DNA from: UBA7477 sp045602925
GTDB lineage: Bacteria > Bacillota > Clostridia > Oscillospirales > Ruminococcaceae
Length of the DNA: 64,000 nucleotides
Direction: 5' to 3'
Assembly: GCA_045602925.1 (NCBI GenBank)
Contig: JAZSCN010000031.1
Coordinates: 7,137 to 71,136 of the forward strand
This document shows, one piece after another, positions 8,652 through 16,658 of this stretch. A program made the position numbers and the translations under genes. Position 1 is the first letter of the stretch. Each line of letters opens with the position of its first letter. The notes beneath the pieces were generated by a model. That model searched no databases. It saw only the letters and a program-made list of their open reading frames with translations, and was not told the DNA's origin.

Positions 8652-9639
8652 GCATAGCAATATCTCGATTTTTGTTCCGCATATAGGCTGTCCTAATATG
8701 TGCTCGTTCTGTAACCAGCGTACAATCTCCGGTCAGCAAACAGCACCAACTGCCAGCGACGTCGAGAGTATCTGCAAGAAAGCACTCACGCAGGTTCGTG
8801 ATGTAGAGAATACCGAAATCGCCTTTTTTGGCGGAAGCTTTACAGCAATAGATAAAAGCTATATGACAGAGCTTTTGAGTACAGCCTCTGAGTTTGTCGG
8901 CAATGGCAGGTTCTGTGGAATAAGAATTTCTACAAGACCAGACGCTATCAGCGACGATATATTGAAGCTGCTTAAAGGCTACGGCGTTACTGCTATCGAG
9001 CTTGGAGCACAAAGTCTCGATGATAACGTGCTTTTAGCAAACGATAGAGGTCATACCGAAAATGACGTATATAAAGCCTGCGAGCTTATAAAAGAATACG
9101 GCTTTGAACTCGGACTACAGATTATGACAGGTCTTTATAAAAGCGATGAACAAAAGGATTTTGAAACGCTGAAAAAAGTAATAGCGCTTAATCCCGATAC
9201 CCTTCGTATATACCCAACGGTTATTCTCGAGGGAACAAAGCTTTGCGAGCTATATAAAAAAGGCGAGTATAAGCCGATTAGTTTTGACAGTATGGTCGAG
9301 CTTTGCGCAGATATGCTTATCGAGCTTTCAAAAACAAGTATTACAGTAATAAGATGTGGCCTGCACGCTTCGGATAACGTAAGTACAGAGCAGGTCGGTG
9401 GCTTCTATCACCCGGCATTCAAGGAGCTTTGCGAGAGTGTGGTGTATAGAAAGCTGATAGAAAAAGCATTGCCTCATAATGCAAGAGGTAAGTGCGAGGT
9501 CATCGTGGACGAGCTTTGTATAAGTAAGGCAGTCGGCCACGGAAGACAGAATATCGAGTATTTTAAAAATAAAGGAATTGAGCTTGCCATAAAGGGCGAA
9601 AGTGCACTAGGCAGGTATCAGTGTAAATTCAGGGGGTAA
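8644..9639 (+). CDS. Radical SAM protein, Elp3-like without acetyltransferase domain
   Basis: A 331-aa radical SAM protein with the 4Fe-4S motif CPNMCSFC (C-x3-C-x2-C, Cys16, Cys20, Cys23), a FFGGSFTAID glycine-rich SAM-binding stretch, and ISTRPDAI, ELGAQSLDD and GLQIMTGLY segments typical of the Elp3/HemN-like branch. No GNAT acetyltransferase domain follows, so it is not a full Elp3. The substrate is unknown. Start ATG 8644 overlaps the rnc stop. A gene of this kind between rnc and smc occurs in several Clostridia and suggests an RNA-related or housekeeping role, which is inference. Confidence 0.85.
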   Translation: MSKHSNISIFVPHIGCPNMCSFCNQRTISGQQTAPTASDVESICKKALTQVRDVENTEIAFFGGSFTAIDKSYMTELLSTASEFVGNGRFCGIRISTRPDAISDDILKLLKGYGVTAIELGAQSLDDNVLLANDRGHTENDVYKACELIKEYGFELGLQIMTGLYKSDEQKDFETLKKVIALNPDTLRIYPTVILEGTKLCELYKKGEYKPISFDSMVELCADMLIELSKTSITVIRCGLHASDNVSTEQVGGFYHPAFKELCESVVYRKLIEKALPHNARGKCEVIVDELCISKAVGHGRQNIEYFKNKGIELAIKGESALGRYQCKFRG

Positions 9640-9642
9640 GTT

Positions 9643-12600
9643 ATGCATCTTATATCCTTGGAGCTGCAAGGCTTCAAATCATTTCCCGATAAGGTAACGC
9701 TTGAATTCGGCAAGGGTATTACCGGCGTAGTCGGCCCTAACGGAAGCGGAAAGAGTAATATCGGAGATGCAATGAGATGGGTTCTCGGCGAACAATCCAC
9801 CAAGACCTTGCGTGGAGGCAAGATGGAGGACGTCATCTTTACAGGTACCGAAAAAAGAAAGGGAGTAGGCTTTGCGTCTGCAACCCTCAATATAGACAAT
9901 ACCGACGGGAGCTTAGCTTATAGTAGCGCAATCGTTTCTGTAACAAGAAAACTCTACCGTAACGGCGACAGCGAGTATTCAATAAACGGCGCACAGGTCA
10001 GACTTAAGGATATCCTCGAGCTGTTTATGGATACCGGTCTCGGTAAGGACGGCTATTCAATTATCGGTCAGGGTAGAATTGCCGATATCGTGTCGAGCAA
10101 GTCGTCAGAAAGGCGTGAGATTTTTGAGGAAGCCGCAGGTATCTCGAAGTTCAGATACAGAAAAGTCCAGGCCGAAAGAAAACTCCTCGCCGCACAGGAT
10201 AATATCTTAAGACTTACCGATATTTTAGGTGAACTCGAGGGTAGAGTAGAGCCACTCAGACTTCAGTCGGAAAAGGCAAAGAAGTTTTTAGCCCTCGACA
10301 GCGAAAAGCGTGAGCTCGAGGTTTCTGTATGGGTGCATAAGCTTGGAGAAATGAAGACTACACTCGACGGTCTCTCCCAGAAGCTTTGTGACCTTAATAC
10401 CCAGTATGAGCAGAATACAAAGGAATGTGACGAGCTCGAAAGAAGCGTGGAGGATAGCCTCTCAGGTGCAGCAGAATGCTCACAGAAGATTGAGGATAGC
10501 CGTGAGAAGCTCCATAATATCGAGCTTTTAAACTCGCAGGCTGACTCTAAAATTGCCGTGCTCGAAAACGACATTTCGCATATAGCAGAAGCAATCGACG
10601 AGGTCAAATCACAGATTGAGCAGTCCTGCTCCTCTGCAGAAAAGCTTATGTCCGATAAGGAGCAAAAACTTAATGAGGCGAAGGAAACTCAGGATAAGAT
10701 TAATGAGCTTGATGTAAAAATCGAAAGCACCGAAAAGCTTATGAGCGAGCTTTCAGATAAGGATAGCTCCCGTGAAGAAAGCCTCGCTAAAAAGAACGAG
10801 CATATAAGCTCACTATATATCCGTTCTTCTGAGCTTACATTTATGCTCGAAAACTCCAAGAATGTTTCTTCCGAGATTGCAGAGCAGAGCGAAGTTGCTA
10901 TTGCGTCAAAGCAGGAAGCCCAAGCAGCCTACGACGACGCAGTTACTGAAAGAAAAGAGCTCAGCAGTGCACTCGATAACCTCAGTACCGAGCTCGCAGA
11001 ACATGTTAACAGATTAAACGGCTATAAGCTTATCTACGATAGAAAGTCAAGCCAGCTTAGTGAAAAGCAGAAGGAATTTACCGACTGCGATAATAAGGTT
11101 AGAGAGCATAGCCAGAAGCTTAAGCTCTTAAAGGACCTTGAAAATTCTATGGAAGGCTTTTCTAGAAGCGTAAAGCAGGTTATAAAGGCCTCAAAGCAAG
11201 GACAGATTAGAGGAATTCTCGGCTCTGTAGCCCAGCTTTTTACAACAAAGCCGGAGTATTCACTCGCTATCGAAACTGCCCTCGGCGGAGCATTGCAGAA
11301 TGTAGTTGTCGAGAACGAAGATACAGCAAAGCGCTGTATAAGATATCTTAAGGAGCAAAACGCAGGCAGAGCAACCTTCCTACCTATAACTTCAATTAAA
11401 GAAAAAGCATTTGCAGAAAAAGGCGTCGAAAGCTGTGACGGCTATGTTGCACTCGCAAGCGAGCTTGTCAGCTTTGAGCCAAAGCTTTCTGCAATCGCTA
11501 GCTCACTCCTCGGCAGAACAGTTGTCGCAGAGGATATCGATATGGCAACTGTCATAGCTAAAAAGTACGGCTATAGCTTTAAGATAGTAACCCTAGACGG
11601 ACAGATTATAAACGCCGGTGGCTCGTTCACAGGTGGTAGCGCATCAAGGTCTGCCGGAATACTTACAAGAAGAAACGAAATCGACGAGCTCGAAAAGTCA
11701 GTTTCTTCACTCTCTCAAAAGCACGAGGAACTCGACAAGAGTGTCCGTCAGCTAAAGCAGGAGCTCGATAAGCTCTCTGCCGATAGCGAAGCTAGTAGAG
11801 AAACTATCTCCGAGATGAATACCGATAAGGTCAGATTTGAAACCGAAATCAAGAGAGTTTCAGATATCATCTCCCAGCTCGATACCAGAATTGATACTCT
11901 CGATATCCAGCTTGCACAGCTTGCATCTAAGCTTAAGGATAACGAGAAGGAGTTTGACGAAGCCCAGATAGAGCTTGCTAAGGTCAAGGAGCAAATCGAG
12001 CTTGAAGAAGCCGATATCGCTAATTCTCAAAAAGCACAGTCCGATAGCAGACAGGAAAGAGAACAGCTCTCTGAAAAGCTTTCAGGACTTAGACTCCATA
12101 GAGTCGAGCTTATCAAGGATAGAGATGCCTGCTACCAGACAGCAAGCCAGCTTGACGAAACTATTTCGTCGCTCTCAGGTGGCAGAACAGCCCTACAAGA
12201 AAAGATTGCCGAGTATGTGCTCGGTATCGAGGAAAAGAAGCAGGAAATCAGCTCTATCAAGCAGAGCATCGTAGATTCTGTTTCGGAAAAGGCTAAGATA
12301 AACGAGAGCATTGAGGCTATGCAGAGAGAGCATATAAAGCTTGACGAAACTGCCTCTAAGCAAAGGTCAATGCTCAAGATTAAGAATGAGGAAAGAGAAA
12401 CCCTCACAGGCGATATCGCAAGAGTCGGTGAAAAGCAGAATGCTATCAGAGAGGAATACGATAAAACCGTTTCTGCACTCTGGGAGCAGTATGAGCTGTC
12501 AGTTACCGAGGCTACCGAAAAGGCACAGCCTCTCGAGGATGTCGCAGAAGCTAATAAGCGACTTACCGAGCTTAGAAATAAAATCAAGTACCTGGGCCAC

Positions 12601-13206
12601 GTCAATGTCGGCGCAGTCGAGGAGTATATCGAGGTATCCGAAAGATATGAATTTATGTCTAAGGAACTCTCTGATATTACAACCTCTAAGAATGAGCTTG
12701 AAAAACTCATCGCTGAGCTTACTGCAAATATGAAGGATATATTCTCTCAAAGCTTTAATAAGATTAACGAAAACTTCAAGAGAATATTTGTCGAGCTGTT
12801 CGGTGGAGGAAAAGCCGAGCTTAGACTCGATAACCCTGATGATATACTCGAATGTGGTATTGATATAGTAGTCGCACCTCCGGGAAAGGTTATAAAGAAC
12901 CTGTCACTCCTGTCAGGTGGCGAGCAGGCATTCGTAGCTATCGCTATCTACTTCTCAATCCTCGCAGTTAAGCCGTCGCCATTCTGCCTGCTCGACGAAA
13001 TCGAAGCAGCACTCGACGATATTAACGTAACAAAATATGCGCAGTATCTAAGAAGATTTACCGATACAACCCAGTTCATTGCTATCACACATAGACGTGG
13101 TACAATGGAGGAGGCAGATGTCCTCTACGGTGTAACAATGCAGGAAAAGGGCGTATCAAAGCTTCTTAAAATGAATGTTTCTGAAGCCCAGCAAACGGTA
13201 AATTAA
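9643..13206 (+). CDS. smc: Chromosome segregation protein SMC
   Basis: Condensin ATPase that loops and organises the nucleoid with ScpA and ScpB. The 1187-aa protein has Walker A GPNGSGKSN (31-39), a long coiled coil, a glycine-rich hinge (about 500-680, FTGGSASRSAGI at its end), a second coiled coil, then signature LSGGEQAF (from about 1090) and Walker B FCLLDEIEAALDD. It follows the radical SAM gene by three bases and precedes ftsY, the usual rnc-smc-ftsY arrangement. Intact. Confidence 0.98.
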   Translation: MHLISLELQGFKSFPDKVTLEFGKGITGVVGPNGSGKSNIGDAMRWVLGEQSTKTLRGGKMEDVIFTGTEKRKGVGFASATLNIDNTDGSLAYSSAIVSVTRKLYRNGDSEYSINGAQVRLKDILELFMDTGLGKDGYSIIGQGRIADIVSSKSSERREIFEEAAGISKFRYRKVQAERKLLAAQDNILRLTDILGELEGRVEPLRLQSEKAKKFLALDSEKRELEVSVWVHKLGEMKTTLDGLSQKLCDLNTQYEQNTKECDELERSVEDSLSGAAECSQKIEDSREKLHNIELLNSQADSKIAVLENDISHIAEAIDEVKSQIEQSCSSAEKLMSDKEQKLNEAKETQDKINELDVKIESTEKLMSELSDKDSSREESLAKKNEHISSLYIRSSELTFMLENSKNVSSEIAEQSEVAIASKQEAQAAYDDAVTERKELSSALDNLSTELAEHVNRLNGYKLIYDRKSSQLSEKQKEFTDCDNKVREHSQKLKLLKDLENSMEGFSRSVKQVIKASKQGQIRGILGSVAQLFTTKPEYSLAIETALGGALQNVVVENEDTAKRCIRYLKEQNAGRATFLPITSIKEKAFAEKGVESCDGYVALASELVSFEPKLSAIASSLLGRTVVAEDIDMATVIAKKYGYSFKIVTLDGQIINAGGSFTGGSASRSAGILTRRNEIDELEKSVSSLSQKHEELDKSVRQLKQELDKLSADSEASRETISEMNTDKVRFETEIKRVSDIISQLDTRIDTLDIQLAQLASKLKDNEKEFDEAQIELAKVKEQIELEEADIANSQKAQSDSRQEREQLSEKLSGLRLHRVELIKDRDACYQTASQLDETISSLSGGRTALQEKIAEYVLGIEEKKQEISSIKQSIVDSVSEKAKINESIEAMQREHIKLDETASKQRSMLKIKNEERETLTGDIARVGEKQNAIREEYDKTVSALWEQYELSVTEATEKAQPLEDVAEANKRLTELRNKIKYLGHVNVGAVEEYIEVSERYEFMSKELSDITTSKNELEKLIAELTANMKDIFSQSFNKINENFKRIFVELFGGGKAELRLDNPDDILECGIDIVVAPPGKVIKNLSLLSGGEQAFVAIAIYFSILAVKPSPFCLLDEIEAALDDINVTKYAQYLRRFTDTTQFIAITHRRGTMEEADVLYGVTMQEKGVSKLLKMNVSEAQQTVN

Positions 13207-13232
13207 TATAACAATCAGAAAGGAAGAATGAA

Positions 13233-14138
13233 ATGGGATTTTTTGAAAAGCTCAAAGCAGGTCTTGCTAAAACAAAAAATTCGTTTCTCGGCGGAATAGC
13301 TAAGGTCCTCAATAAGTTCACAAGAATTGACGAGGAGCTTTTTGAAGAGCTCGAAGAAACACTTATTATGTGCGATATCGGTGCAGTAACATCGGTTAAG
13401 ATTTGTGATATACTCAGAAAAAGAGTTAAGGAAAACGGCGTAAAAGAGCCCGAAAAGATTATGGATATGCTTAAAGAGGTCATCGAGGAAATGCTCGGCG
13501 AGCCCCAGCAGCTCGATATGTCTACAGTTCCTTCTGTTATCCTCGTAATCGGTGTAAACGGCGTAGGAAAAACTACCACAATCGGTAAGCTTTCTTACCA
13601 GCTCAAGAACGAGGGTAAGAAGGTTATCGTCGCTGCCGCTGATACGTTCAGAGCTGCCGCAATCGACCAGCTCGAGGTTTGGACTGAAAGAGCAGGCGTC
13701 GATATAATAAAGCATAAGGAAGGCTCAGACCCTGCAGCTGTCGTATTTGACGCACTTACAGCTGCAAAGGCTAGAAAAGCCGATGTCGTTATCTGCGATA
13801 CAGCAGGCAGACTCCATAACAAGAAAAACCTTATGGACGAGCTTAAGAAGATTGCAAGAATTGTCCATCAGCAAGCCGAAGGCTGTAGCCTAGAAGTGCT
13901 CCTCGCACTCGACGCTACTACAGGCCAGAATGCCGTAAACCAAGCTAAGCAGTTTAACGAGGTTGCCGATATTACCGGTATAATCCTCACTAAGCTCGAC
14001 GGAACAGCTAAGGGTGGTATCATTATCTCAATTACTGATGACCTCAAGGTTCCTGTAAAGCTCGTTACAGTAGGCGAAAAGATTGAGGATATCCAGCCGT
14101 TTAATACCCACGACTTCGTAAACGCACTTTTTGAATAA
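13233..14138 (+). CDS. ftsY: Signal recognition particle receptor FtsY
   Basis: SRP receptor GTPase that docks SRP-ribosome complexes at the membrane. The 301-aa protein has the N helix bundle followed by the G domain: P-loop GVNGVGKTTT (107-116), DTFRAAAIDQLEVW, CDTAGRLHNKKNLMDEL and TKLDGTAKGG. It lacks the long acidic A domain of enterobacterial FtsY, normal for Gram-positives. AGAAAGGAAG precedes the ATG. Confidence 0.97.
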   Translation: MGFFEKLKAGLAKTKNSFLGGIAKVLNKFTRIDEELFEELEETLIMCDIGAVTSVKICDILRKRVKENGVKEPEKIMDMLKEVIEEMLGEPQQLDMSTVPSVILVIGVNGVGKTTTIGKLSYQLKNEGKKVIVAAADTFRAAAIDQLEVWTERAGVDIIKHKEGSDPAAVVFDALTAAKARKADVVICDTAGRLHNKKNLMDELKKIARIVHQQAEGCSLEVLLALDATTGQNAVNQAKQFNEVADITGIILTKLDGTAKGGIIISITDDLKVPVKLVTVGEKIEDIQPFNTHDFVNALFE

Positions 14139-14148
14139 GGTGAAAAGT

Positions 14149-14730
14149 ATGAAGCTTATTATTGCAAGTAACAATAAAGGCAAGCTCCGTGAGTTTAAGA
14201 AAATCTTAGAGCCAATGGGCTATGAAGTTCTCTCTCAAAGAGAAGCAGGAATAAACGTAGAAGTGGAAGAAAACGGCGAAACCTTCGAGGAAAATGCCAG
14301 AATCAAAGCCAAAGCAATATATGAGTTCTCAGGCTGTGCAACACTCTCGGACGATAGTGGAATAGTCGTCGATGCCCTGGGCGGTAGACCCGGCGTGTAT
14401 TCTGCAAGATACGGAACTCCCGACCTCGACGACGAGGGCAGAACTGCACTTTTGCTTAAGGAAATGCAGGGAGTACCCGACGAAAAGCGTACAGCCCGCT
14501 ATGTCGCTGTTATCCATTTTATTAAAGAAAACGGCGAGGAGATTTCCGTAAGAGGTGAGTGTGAGGGTAAGATTGGCTATGAGCCTGTCGGAGAAAACGG
14601 CTTTGGCTATGACCCCGTGTTTATCTATGGAGATAAAACCTTTGCTCAGCATACAGAAGAATTTAAAAACTCAGTAAGCCACCGAGCAAACGCCCTTAAA
14701 AAATTGCAGCAAGCGCTGGGAAAAGTTTAA
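14149..14730 (+). CDS. rdgB: XTP/dITP diphosphatase (RdgB/HAM1)
   Basis: House-cleaning pyrophosphatase that hydrolyses dITP, ITP and XTP to keep deaminated purines out of DNA. The 193-aa protein begins MKLIIASNNKGKLREFK and has TLSDDSGIVVDALGGRPGVYSARYG and the C-terminal GYDPVF and SHRANALKKL motifs of the Ham1 family. Start ATG 14149 follows AAGGTGAAAAGT; an in-frame start seven codons earlier lies inside ftsY and is less likely. Confidence 0.95.
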   Translation: MKLIIASNNKGKLREFKKILEPMGYEVLSQREAGINVEVEENGETFEENARIKAKAIYEFSGCATLSDDSGIVVDALGGRPGVYSARYGTPDLDDEGRTALLLKEMQGVPDEKRTARYVAVIHFIKENGEEISVRGECEGKIGYEPVGENGFGYDPVFIYGDKTFAQHTEEFKNSVSHRANALKKLQQALGKV

Positions 14731-14746
14731 CTGAAAGGAAGTATAT

Positions 14747-15058
14747 ATGATTACAACTAAACAAAGATCCTTTTTAAAAAGCCTCGCAGCAAAGCTCGAC
14801 GCTACTTTTCAGGTAGGAAAGGGTGGCGTAAGCGAGGAGCAGGTCAAGGCAATAGACGACTATCTCAGAAAGCACGAAATAGTTAAAATTAAGGTGCTCG
14901 ATAATTCTCTCTATACAGCAAGAGAAGCCGCAGAAGAGGTCGCAGAAAGTATAAAAGCTGAGGTTGTCCAGGTTATCGGCTCAAGAGCTGTCCTCTTTAA
15001 GAGAAATGCGCAAAAGCCTGTAATCGAGCTTCCAAGCAATAAGAATAAAAAGAAGTAG
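14747..15058 (+). CDS. yhbY: YhbY-type CRM RNA-binding protein
   Basis: Small CRM-domain protein (103 aa) associated with pre-50S ribosomal subunits. It contains the family signature FQVGKGGVSEEQVKAIDDYL and the closing QVIGSRAVLFKRN segment, with a Lys-rich tail. GAAAGGAAG lies just upstream. The yhbY-nadD-yqeK-rsfS order is conserved in Firmicutes. One base separates its stop from the nadD start. Confidence 0.93.
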   Translation: MITTKQRSFLKSLAAKLDATFQVGKGGVSEEQVKAIDDYLRKHEIVKIKVLDNSLYTAREAAEEVAESIKAEVVQVIGSRAVLFKRNAQKPVIELPSNKNKKK

Positions 15059-15059
15059 T

Positions 15060-15662
15060 ATGAAGAAAATAGCATTGTTCGGCGGAACCTTTAATCCTAT
15101 ACATAATGGGCACATAAGGCTTTTAAAAACTGCCGATGAAAGTATGAGGTTTGACGAGCTGATTATTATGCCGTCAAAAATTCCACCACATAAAAAAGCT
15201 CAAGGGCTTGTCTTAGGCGAGCATAGAATGAATATGCTGAAGCTTGCATTTGAGGATTTTAAAAACTTAAGCGTGAGCGACTATGAGCTTAAAAGACGTG
15301 GAAAGAGCTATTCTGTCTTTACCCTAAGATATTTAAAAAAGCTGTATCCTAACGATAAGCTGTATTTTATCATGGGTAGCGATATGCTGCTTTGCTTCGA
15401 TAAGTGGTATAGATATGAGGAAATCCTCACTATGACCTCGCTCGTATGCCTCTCAAGAGACGACGAGGATACAGCTAAAAAGCTCGAAGAATGTGCAGGA
15501 AAGCTAAGGGAACAAGGTGCAGAGGTTATCCTTCTTGACGCCGAGCCCTATGAGCTTTCTTCAAGCGAGATAAGACAAAAGCTTAAAGAATGTGAGGATT
15601 GCTCTTGCTATTTGCCGAAAAAAATAGTACAATACATTAGTGAGAATAAACTATATGGGTAG
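15060..15662 (+). CDS. nadD: Nicotinate-nucleotide adenylyltransferase
   Basis: Adenylates nicotinic acid mononucleotide to deamido-NAD. The 200-aa protein has the nucleotidyltransferase motif GGTFNPIHNGHIRL (8-21), the substrate segment MPSKIPPHK, the FIMGSDMLLCFDKW block and SSSEIRQ near the C-terminus, all typical of NadD. The start follows the yhbY stop almost directly, indicating coupled translation. Confidence 0.96.
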   Translation: MKKIALFGGTFNPIHNGHIRLLKTADESMRFDELIIMPSKIPPHKKAQGLVLGEHRMNMLKLAFEDFKNLSVSDYELKRRGKSYSVFTLRYLKKLYPNDKLYFIMGSDMLLCFDKWYRYEEILTMTSLVCLSRDDEDTAKKLEECAGKLREQGAEVILLDAEPYELSSSEIRQKLKECEDCSCYLPKKIVQYISENKLYG

Positions 15663-15671
15663 GTGTTTTAA

Positions 15672-16268
15672 TTGCTGACAGAAAATCAGATACAAGGTCT
15701 TAGCGACTTTTTAAAGCCAAGACTTTCTAAAAAACGCTTTATCCATTCTGTGAATGTCGCAAACGAAGCGCTCAGGCTCGCTAAAAAATACGGCGTAGAC
15801 GAGGATAGTGCTTTTATCGCAGGGTATCTCCACGACTGCGCAAAGGAGCTTTCTCAGGAGGAGCAAAAAGAGCTTATGTCAAGAAGCGACTCTCCTGTAG
15901 ATAAGGTCGAGGAAACGGCATCCCCACTGTTCCACGCAGTAGCAGGTGCAGTTATGGTAAAGGAGCAGTTGGGTATAACCGATTCGGGCATTCTGACAGC
16001 AATAAGATACCATACAGTCGCAGCCCCTAATATGTCAGGGCTCTCAGAGGTTATCTATCTTGCCGACCTTATATCCGAGGATAGAGATTATAAGGACGTC
16101 AAGCGTATGCGTAAGATTGCCTATGAAAGTCTGAGCGACGCAATGCTCGAGGCGCTTAGGTTTTCAATAAATGATTCAGTAAAAAAAGGGAATGCGATTC
16201 CCACATCAACAATACTTGCGTACAATGACTATGTAAGAAGAAATAAGAATAGAAAAGAGGGAAAATAA
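15672..16268 (+). CDS. yqeK: HD-domain hydrolase YqeK (Ap4A hydrolase, symmetrical)
   Basis: HD-superfamily phosphohydrolase (198 aa) of the YqeK family, which hydrolyses diadenosine tetraphosphate symmetrically to ADP. Metal-binding motifs are seen as HSVNVANEA, the HD pair in AGYLHDCAKEL, the HA pair in FHAVAGAVMV, IRYHTVAAPNMS and DLISEDR. It starts with TTG at 15672 behind a modest AGGTG. It lies between nadD and rsfS as in most Firmicutes. Confidence 0.92.
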   Translation: MLTENQIQGLSDFLKPRLSKKRFIHSVNVANEALRLAKKYGVDEDSAFIAGYLHDCAKELSQEEQKELMSRSDSPVDKVEETASPLFHAVAGAVMVKEQLGITDSGILTAIRYHTVAAPNMSGLSEVIYLADLISEDRDYKDVKRMRKIAYESLSDAMLEALRFSINDSVKKGNAIPTSTILAYNDYVRRNKNRKEGK

Positions 16269-16628
16269 TTGACTCAGAAGGAAGTAATAGAAGTCGCTGT
16301 AAAAGCTCTCGACCTTAAAAGAGCCGAGGATATCCAGGTTATCGGCATAAAGGATTTGACGGTTATCGCTGACTATTTCATTATCGCTAACGGTAATTCC
16401 ACAACCCAGACTAAAGCACTCGCCGACGAGGTCGAGTATCAGCTTAAGGAGAAAGGCCTTATGCCTACAAGAACCGAGGGCTACCAGGGCGCACAGTGGG
16501 TAGTGCTTGACTATTCGGATATAGTTGTCCACGTTTTCTATAAGGAAACAAGACAGTATTATAACCTCGAAAGACTCTGGAGTGACGGTGAAAACGTCGA
16601 TATCTCCGAGTATCTGACAGAAGACTAA
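16269..16628 (+). CDS. rsfS: Ribosome silencing factor RsfS
   Basis: RsfS (119 aa, Iojap family) binds L14 on the 50S subunit and blocks subunit joining in starvation. The protein has the family blocks VIGIKDLTVIADYFIIANGNS, GYQGAQWVVLDYSDIVVHVF and YYNLERLW. It begins with TTG immediately after the yqeK stop, with GAGGGAAAA upstream. Confidence 0.95.
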   Translation: MTQKEVIEVAVKALDLKRAEDIQVIGIKDLTVIADYFIIANGNSTTQTKALADEVEYQLKEKGLMPTRTEGYQGAQWVVLDYSDIVVHVFYKETRQYYNLERLWSDGENVDISEYLTED

Positions 16629-16658
16629 AATAATTCACTATATAAAGGACTGATTGTA

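Noticed and set aside
12132..12710. Ser-rich 192-codon reverse frame inside smc
   Set aside because: Antisense of the coiled-coil codons; composition is an artefact of Glu/Lys/Leu codons read backwards.
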